NCBI GenBank assembly: GCA_965153355.1
Contig: OZ231126.1
Span: 62,186,001-62,250,000 of the forward strand
DNA: 64,000 nucleotides
Source: Flaccisagitta enflata
Taxonomy: Eukaryota > Chaetognatha > Sagittoidea > Aphragmophora
Direction: 5' to 3'
Shown here: positions 57,521-64,000 of the stretch, piece by piece
Numbering within the stretch: position 1 is the first letter of the stretch
Layout: each line of letters begins with the position of its first letter
The notes under the pieces: generated by a model
Database searches by the model: none
Told to the model about the DNA's origin: nothing
What the model saw: only the letters and a program-made list of their open reading frames with translations
Program-made: the position numbers and the translations under genes

Positions 57521-60500
57521 CGACCATTTCATGCTGACCAAGTTGCCGAATGAAAATAATTGTCCATTTTGGGCTGTTTGCTGTTGTTTTTTCCCAGAAT
57601 TTATCTGGTAAGATGAGGGACCCTTATTGAGGATCTCCTGCAGCAGCTCGTCACGATAGCCTTGTTATCTTCTCCACAGGTCCTCGCACTTTACAACCTT
57701 GCAGACAAATTCTGAAATGTTTTTGCATGGTCGGTCGACTGGATCTTCGCCTCTCCGCGATTTATTCATGGAACAGCGCTCACAAGAATGTTGCAGCGCC
57801 ATTACTAAAGACACGCCCATTTTGGCGGCGTCGCTAATCTCTCCTCTGTCGCTTCATGCTGCATCAATCGTCGCTTCAATGATCTCTTTTGCCGGACCAG
57901 CAAACCATTTATGCAATTTAATAAGATGCCCATTTGCATCAGTGCTTTCATGTTCGCCGCGCCCTTGGCCGCCCGCTTCTGCACTCATAGCTAGTGGATG
58001 AAAGCCCTGCAGAGGCGCCGGTCTTGCTCTCTCCAACGCTTTGAGGCCGACCTCCCTTGCTCGCCATGAGATCGTTGTACGCCGCTTTTTCCAAAAACAT
58101 GTCCAGAGCCGGATTGTTGGGCATCTGAACGTGGACTTCCGGTTGGCGGGCTACTTGATGATGCTCCACCTGATGATACGCTGGTTGTTGGGTAATCACA
58201 GACACCCCCCGACTCTACCGGAGATCTCTTTGCTTTACGCTCCACCCAACTTCTTCTTGCTGATTCATTCGTTGTTGACGATCATCTTGATGGAATCGGG
58301 GAGCATCAAAATCTTGGCGGATATTGTCGCTGTTGTTGTTCTTCTTTACGTTGTTTCTCTTCTCCTCTGCTGCGGCAAGGTCAAAGTCTCTGCCGAATTC
58401 TGCATCTTCAAACTATCCACTTCCTGCTGCAAACGCGATTCGCTGGATGACTTCCGCTGAGGCGCATAGAGGCGCCATGCCACGGCGCCTTCGGCTGCAA
58501 TCCACTCATATTGTCTTCGGGGAGCTTACTTTTCTCTCTCTATCTTGCAGCTGCTGTAAGCAATCTCGCGTCAGCAGCCCCTGCCTTGCCCTCTCCTGCG
58601 CATCGCCCTGCATACGCTTCCGGCTGTGTTGAAGACCTTTTCCTTTTGATGGGGAAGACCTGCCTCCCTTCTAGCAGAACCAATCTGCTTCTCGAAGATC
58701 ACTCCCGGTGCGGTAGGGAGAATCGCTGCTGCTGAAGTTTGGTGATGCTGATCCTGATGCTGTTGCTGTTGTTGAAGCCGCTGTTGCTGCCACTGTTGAT
58801 GCTGAAGCTGCTGTTGCTGGTCAGGATGCTGTTGCTGTTCATTCTGCTGCTGCAGTTGACGCTGACGCTGTCCTTGCTGCTGCTGCTGCTCCAACTGCTG
58901 CTGCTGCATCGGCTGCTTGACGGACGCTTCCACTGACTGCACATGACGTTGCTGTATGTTCAATTGAACAATCCCGATTGAGGCCTCCAAGATAGATCAA
59001 CGGTCTTTGGCTAGACTGCTGCGGCTGCTGCTGGTCCAGCCTGTAGACAGTTGTCTAAGCTTCACATCCCTGCTCTAAAGCTCCACTCACGTCGCTGCTG
59101 CTCAGGCTATTCCATGCGTTGCATTTCTGCCGCATTGTTGAATACTCGTTTCTCTTCTATCTTCATTCATGCTGTTGCCAATAAAGTTGGCGAAAGTTAC
59201 ACATTCTGTCGTATAACTCTTTGTCTTCTTGTGATGAGCTTCGCTGTTGAAATCCCAATGGCACCGCGATCGGCGCCTTTGGAGCTGTTGCTGCACCACC
59301 ACCTTCACCTTCAGGCATCATGCGCAGACGTTGATCTGCAAGGCGTTGCTGTCTCTCTTCTTCTGTCTCCTCACTGACATTCATGCTTTCGGCAGGATGG
59401 TTATTTGAAGCTGGAGGATCCACTACCACCGCTGGGATCGCTGCGGAAGGTTGCTGTTGCTGCTGCAGCTGCTGTTGCATACGTTCTCCTGCATCGTTTT
59501 GCCGCTGTTGTTGCTGGGTTCATGCCGCTGCATTGCCGCTTGGATGTTGCTCAGCTCTTGTTGCTGTTGCCAAGGCTGCTGCTGCTGTTGATCATGTTGT
59601 TGCTGTTGTTGAGCCACAGGGTTTTGGCCGCTGCAGATTCGATACAGCTAAGGATCTGCTGACAAAATTGTTGAGCAGCGTAACTGCTGCTGCCGTAACA
59701 GCTCTGCTGCCGCCGTTGAGCCCACGTTTGCTGCTGCTCCTGTGGTCGGTGGAGTTGACGTTGCTGTTGAGTTGCTGCGGCATCTGCACCGATGCCGCTG
59801 CCGTTACCCTGGCTGCTGCCGCTGCTCCTCCTCCCGCTGTTGCTGCTGCATATCGTCAATCAGCCGACGGCCTTGTCGCATTTCCTCCTCCAACTGCCTT
59901 TACCCCATCTGTCTCTCTCAGCACTCCTGTTACTGCTGCCGTCGCCCCTCTCCTGCGGCGTCAACTGCTGACATCCCAAGGACCTTCTGCAAGAGCTGTC
60001 GGCGCCGTCGAGATCCGCAAGCATGTCGTCGCCACCCATCGGAGACGCACGCGCAGGTTCACCCCGAGACCAAACTTTGATACCTGCTGATTGACGGTAT
60101 CTCTTTTTTGGATCAAGGCAGATTTAAAATTGGCCGCCAGTTGGAGATTGCGCACCATGTCGCGGGACCGGAAGTGGTAGATATTCTGATCCGTCGGGGT
60201 CCGGCGAAGACGCTCGCATCCTTGGAGCCGGAGCGCCAGTAACGTTGTCACGGGCGGCGTGAGTGTCAGTTGGGAGACTGTTCCATGAGAATTCATTGAC
60301 GGTCTTTGGCGATTCCCACGTCGCACTGTGCCTACGGCGTCGGCGTTTTTTGAAGGAAAAACCTTCTGGATAGTTCTCGCCATCAAAGAATGCATGGAGT
60401 CCCATTCGCGCGGATCTCGACGCAGTGACGCCACAATCGAAGAGGGTCGTGCTGGGCATCGAAGTCGAGCGCCATTTGCCTTGCATACGATATAAAGTCA

Positions 60501-60700
60501 GAAACCATATCCTGAAGGCCGTGCCGAGCGCCATCTGACCACAGGCGGCGCTTGCCGAAGTCATTCGTTTCTTTCGGTGCAAGTAGAAACGGCTGTCGGT
60601 GTAAGGCGTCGGCATCCTTCCATTTCCGCAGTGATGTCGCTCGTTGCGCTGCAAACGATTCACCGGACACTGATTCAAACCGGCGAGATACACGATGACG
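57521..60700 (-). pseudogene. Gag-like region with Gln-rich (CAG/CAA) expansions
   Basis: Upstream of the knuckles, many minus frames stay partly open. 57854-58036 has HLIKLHKWFAGPAKEIIEA, resembling a retroelement capsid helix pair. Between 58570 and 59860, CAG/CAA/CAT triplets give long Gln-rich stretches with Arg/His/Leu variants. 60383-60670 has FISYARQMALDFDAQHDP with no match I recognise. Frames change repeatedly and no start codon can be assigned. Assignment to gag rests on position. Confidence 0.5.
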
Positions 60701-61711
60701 CTAGCTGGCCAGGTAGAGACGGTGTCGCCGCTGCCGCGCGGCCGCCATTGTCCAATTTCTGCTGGAGTCGAAGATGGAAGGAGTCGAGTCGTTTTTTAAA
60801 TTGTTAAATATGAATACGCCTACCCAGTTTCAACTGGCACTGTCTATGAGCGTCTATCTGACTGACGGCTTGTGGTGAAAGAAAGTTGGCCGATTGGAAA
60901 ATAGGAAGGCGATCGTCTCGTTTATTCCATAAAAATTTCAACAACTGAAGAGAGGAAAAATGAAAGGGAAAGGGGATAGAGTTAATGATGATCACAAACG
61001 CAATAGATAACATGAAATCGAGACAGGACACAATAAAGGACAGAAACAGCACATGACAACATGTTCATCTTCTTCAGAGCCCATGCTACCTGATAATACC
61101 TGCCCCTGCCCCTGCCTATCCCACTAGATTCATCCATATCATCCCCATAGTAAGTTGATCGGGCAAGCGATAAAACCATACTAAAATCGCGATAAAAATG
61201 CAAACGCAAAAGACAAGAATAACAGACCGGAAGACAAGATAAAAACAACGTTAATAACAGCAAAGACGTTAGTTTATAAAATTACTTTAGCCCACTGCTG
61301 GTTTCAACCCACAGTCTGCTGTGGTCAAACTAACGCACTGTCCGTTCATAAGTTTACTATCTGCACAAAGATGAGAGATTGGCTGAATGAGGAATTCCAT
61401 GGCACATTCAATCAATCACGAGCAATCAATCAATCACTCTTTTTAGGAAGCAATGTTCAAATAAATAAAAGCAATCAATCCAAAATTGGATGATACGAAA
61501 GACGAGTTACGTACGTTTGGCTACGTAATAAAAACAAATGGCACAAAATACAAGGCGCAACCATATGGTTACCCATCTAGCGTTCATTATGAAAAATGGC
61601 GAGAAACAAAAGACGCTGGCATTGAATGATAGAGAAAGAAGAAAAACCAAAAGCACGCAAAAGAAACAAAGGCACACATACTTAATAAACGGACGGACAT
61701 ACATTTCTAAC
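60701..61711 (-). other. Leader region between gag-like sequence and right direct repeat
   Basis: AT-rich with no long frame. No clear 18 nt primer-binding site (TGG start) adjoins the repeat at 61711. A tRNA-like scrap on the minus strand near 61285-61330 has GCGTTAGTTTGACC and GGGTTGAAACC, too short and imperfect to call. CAATCAAT repeats at 61408-61475. Confidence 0.35.
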
Positions 61712-62334
61712 ACTGGGATTTAGGCCTCGAGGCTAGGATATGGGCCTCAAGCCTAGGATATAGGCCTCGAGCCTGAGATATTGGCCTGGAGGTTGGGGGG
61801 AGGGGGTTATGAAGGAGGAAGAGAAGAAGAAGAAGGAGGAGGAGGAGGAGAAAATTCCCCATATGTGTGTAAGCATAGGTCATCGACCCCTTCGGTGCCG
61901 CTGCCTAAAAAGGGGGGGGGGGGCGTAAAGAAAAAGAGAAAACTGTGAGCGTTGTTAATGGCATCGTTAATGAAGTCATCGAAACTAATGAGTTAGTGAA
62001 GTAATGAAGCAGTTAATGACGTCGTAGGATTGATGGCCGTTGTTTGTCAGCTTCCTCGAGTTTCCATCCAGTCTACTCAATCAGGAAAATGCTTCAAACC
62101 AACCGCTTTTTGGTGCCGCCCACCGTTAGCAACTACTTTTTTCTTCGCCATCCCACACTTCCGCTCCATCGCTCACAGGTTCCACTCACGTCAACGACCT
62201 TCTCAATCCCATCGTCGACCCCCGCGTCTACCCACTTCGATTCCTTCAAACAGATTCCCTACCTACCGAACACCATCCTTGCATCATTAGCCGTCGTTTA
62301 CCTCCAAACCACTCACCACCGCCCAACTTTCCCA

Positions 62335-62640
62335 TCTCATCTCATCCCATCTCTCCGCTCAACATCCCCTCATCCCCATCTCCACTTGCTTCATTTCACC
62401 CCATCTTATCTCATCCCATCTCAACCCATCCGATACAATCTCTCCGCTCAACATCCCCTCATCCCCATCTCCACTTGCTTCATTTCACCCCATCTCATCT
62501 CATCCCATCTCATCCCATCCGATCCCATCTCTCCGCTCAACATCCCCTCATCCCCATCTCCACTTGCTTCATTTCACCTCATCTCATCTCATCTCATCTC
62601 ATCCCATCCCATCCCATCTCATCCCATCCCACCCCCGCCA
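62335..62640. repeat. CATCTCATCC minisatellite in right direct repeat
   Basis: Three cleaner units of about 85-95 bp with CAACATCCCCTCATCCCCAT and CTCCACTTGCTTCATTTCACC. Shorter than the left copy, so it likely preserves the older structure. Confidence 0.94.
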
Positions 62641-62720
62641 AATTAAGGGAAGACCTTTGAATTCCAAAAGGAGCAACATGAATCCGGCAAAAAAGGACTG
62701 CAGACGACGCATCCGATCAC

Positions 62721-62808
62721 GATGCTCTCAGATGCTCTCAGATGCTCTCAGATGCTCTCAAATGCTCTCAAATGCTCTCAAATGCTCTCAAATGCTCTCA
62801 AATGCTCT
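62721..62808. repeat. 10 bp tandem repeat (GATGCTCTCA to AATGCTCTCA)
   Basis: Four GATGCTCTCA-type units followed by about five AATGCTCTCA units. The G-to-A variant has spread as a block. Confidence 0.95.
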
Positions 62809-62954
62809 CTGAGGGTCTTTTGGTTTTCAGTTTAAATTCTTATGGGGGGGGGGGGAAGGGAAATGGGCAGTTGGGGGGTAGTTCGCGGTGGAGTTAAGGG
62901 GATTTTCAAAGAAGGAACTTTGAAGAAAGTAGATAAAAGGCATTACCATTGATG

Positions 62955-63132
<178 letters not shown>

Positions 63133-63709
63133 TCCACGCATAGACGTAAGAGTTCTGATTAAAGCCGACTTTACCGAGCGTGACATTGTTATGGGTTTGG
63201 CGCTGAGGCTCCATTTTCCGGCGGGAACTCTTTCGAATTCTCCTTTTTGCGTTTCGTGGATTCCTTTTACCAGTTACTACTTAATACTTTTGCCATATCC
63301 CCCAACTTCATTTAACATGTTAGCCTGAATGATGCCCAAGTAGCAACTACACTCTCCCTCTCGCATGTTGATTTGGGAAGCCATCCACTGTGTGTTTCTG
63401 AGTCTGAGTGTTATCTCTTAACAATGGTAAATATAAAAATTGGACGCTCAATATTTCTCAACTTGTAAACCACTTAGGCTTTTTGCTTAAATTCCATGAG
63501 CATATAAAAGAGCTTCGAAAACCCTACAAATCTAGACCAAGCAGAGATTTTTAGCTGAATTCGTTTAGAATTGACATAAGATTGAAGTTCAGTACTCAAC
63601 TTCCTGACTGCCAAATAGAGCAGATTTCAGCGCCGGAAAATATGGCACTATTTGTCTTACATAGTCTGTAAAACGCAAAAATGAAATAAATGATAGGAAA
63701 ACAAAGGTG

Positions 63710-64000
63710 AAAGTGAAGTATCTTTAATTCTCTACAAGATGGAACCAAGCAGAATTCATGATTTTGATTCGTTTACAAGCTATATTGATACAAAGTTGGT
63801 TACTTTAAAAAAGATAGAAGCAAGTTTTGAGATTTTTGAGTGGATATCTTTAAATTGTCATAACTTCCAAAGTTTTTATGCTAGAATGATCGGAAGGAGC
63901 TCAAAAGAAAGATTTGTTGAAGCTCTTTAAAACCGTCATGGATTAAAAGGTTCTAGCGTTTTTAATTACGATGCAATCAATAGTCAAAAGATCGCGTCTA
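63710..64000. other. Right edge, unassigned
   Basis: AT-rich. A 63-codon frame at 63739-63930 starts MEPSRIHDFDSFTSYIDTK and ends in a stop. It has no domain I know and may be chance. Confidence 0.3.

Larger units (their letters stand above)
53001..60700 (-). mobile_element. Degraded BEL/Pao retrotransposon, gag-pol region
   Basis: Minus-strand relics of all expected domains appear in BEL/Pao order: zinc knuckles (57.4-57.2 kb), aspartic protease (56.9), reverse transcriptase (56.2-55.3), RNase H (55.0-54.6), integrase (54.3-53.3), DUF5641-type tail (53.3-53.0). No frame is continuous: domains are split by frameshifts and in-frame stops (for example 55837-55839, 54915-54917, 53050-53052). 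The copy cannot make functional proteins. The order, the knuckle pattern and the DUF5641 tail exclude Gypsy and Copia. Confidence 0.93.

Noticed and set aside
61280-61335. tRNA-like segment on the minus strand
   Set aside because: A-box and B-box resemblance is partial and no acceptor stem or anticodon arm could be folded by eye.
63739-63930. 63-codon frame starting MEPSRIHDFDSF as a host gene
   Set aside because: Too short, no recognised domain and no splice or promoter evidence; kept only as an unassigned edge.

Overview
This window looks like non-coding DNA from an animal genome, most likely an invertebrate. The support is a decayed BEL/Pao retrotransposon (a group known only from metazoans), very long (CA)n, (CT)n, (CTTT)n and (ATC)n microsatellites, many fold-back DNA transposons, and no convincing host protein gene. 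Two dispersed families with (ACGG)n cores resemble the 'pearl' elements described in bivalves, so a mollusc is possible, but the sequence does not settle the phylum. I found no rRNA, tRNA, CRISPR or operon-like structure. Almost all short open frames are translations of microsatellites or minisatellites.

Layout: 0-12 kb is AT-rich sequence with microsatellites, three palindromic MITE-like elements (1.35-1.94, 3.18-3.30 and 3.97-4.58 kb) and the first copies of a 130-230 bp dispersed family, called R1 here. 12-20 kb carries a second family, R2, in which conserved arms flank degenerate 20-21 bp tandem arrays; it also holds an R3 fold-back element, an R5 element and a telomere-like patch. 21-38 kb holds two copies of one palindromic TA-target MITE (21.38 and 37.37 kb), a TIR element at 28.5 kb that is partly re-duplicated with its CT tract, two R4 elements (33.46 and 35.42 kb) and the largest CT/CTTT tracts. 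38.69-41.84 kb is a nest of up to five fold-back or TIR elements inserted into one another. 42-49 kb is AT-rich sequence with microsatellites, a roughly 70 bp minisatellite and another R2 copy.

49.2-63.7 kb is the largest structure. Two direct repeats of about 2.0-2.1 kb flank 10.4 kb that contains, on the minus strand, a BEL/Pao gag-pol relic: zinc knuckles, aspartic protease, reverse transcriptase, RNase H, integrase and DUF5641 tail, in the expected order. It carries frameshifts, in-frame stops and a lost protease active-site Asp. The direct repeats may be its LTRs or a later segmental duplication; the evidence for LTRs is incomplete.

The most notable material is (i) R1, whose subterminal inverted repeat, terminal hairpin and microsatellite core match the plan of Helentron-associated (HINE/DINE-1-like) elements and whose three complementary segments co-vary between copies; (ii) R2, whose perfect 34 bp inverted arms each fold into a 7-bp-stem hairpin; and (iii) the nested fold-back complex.
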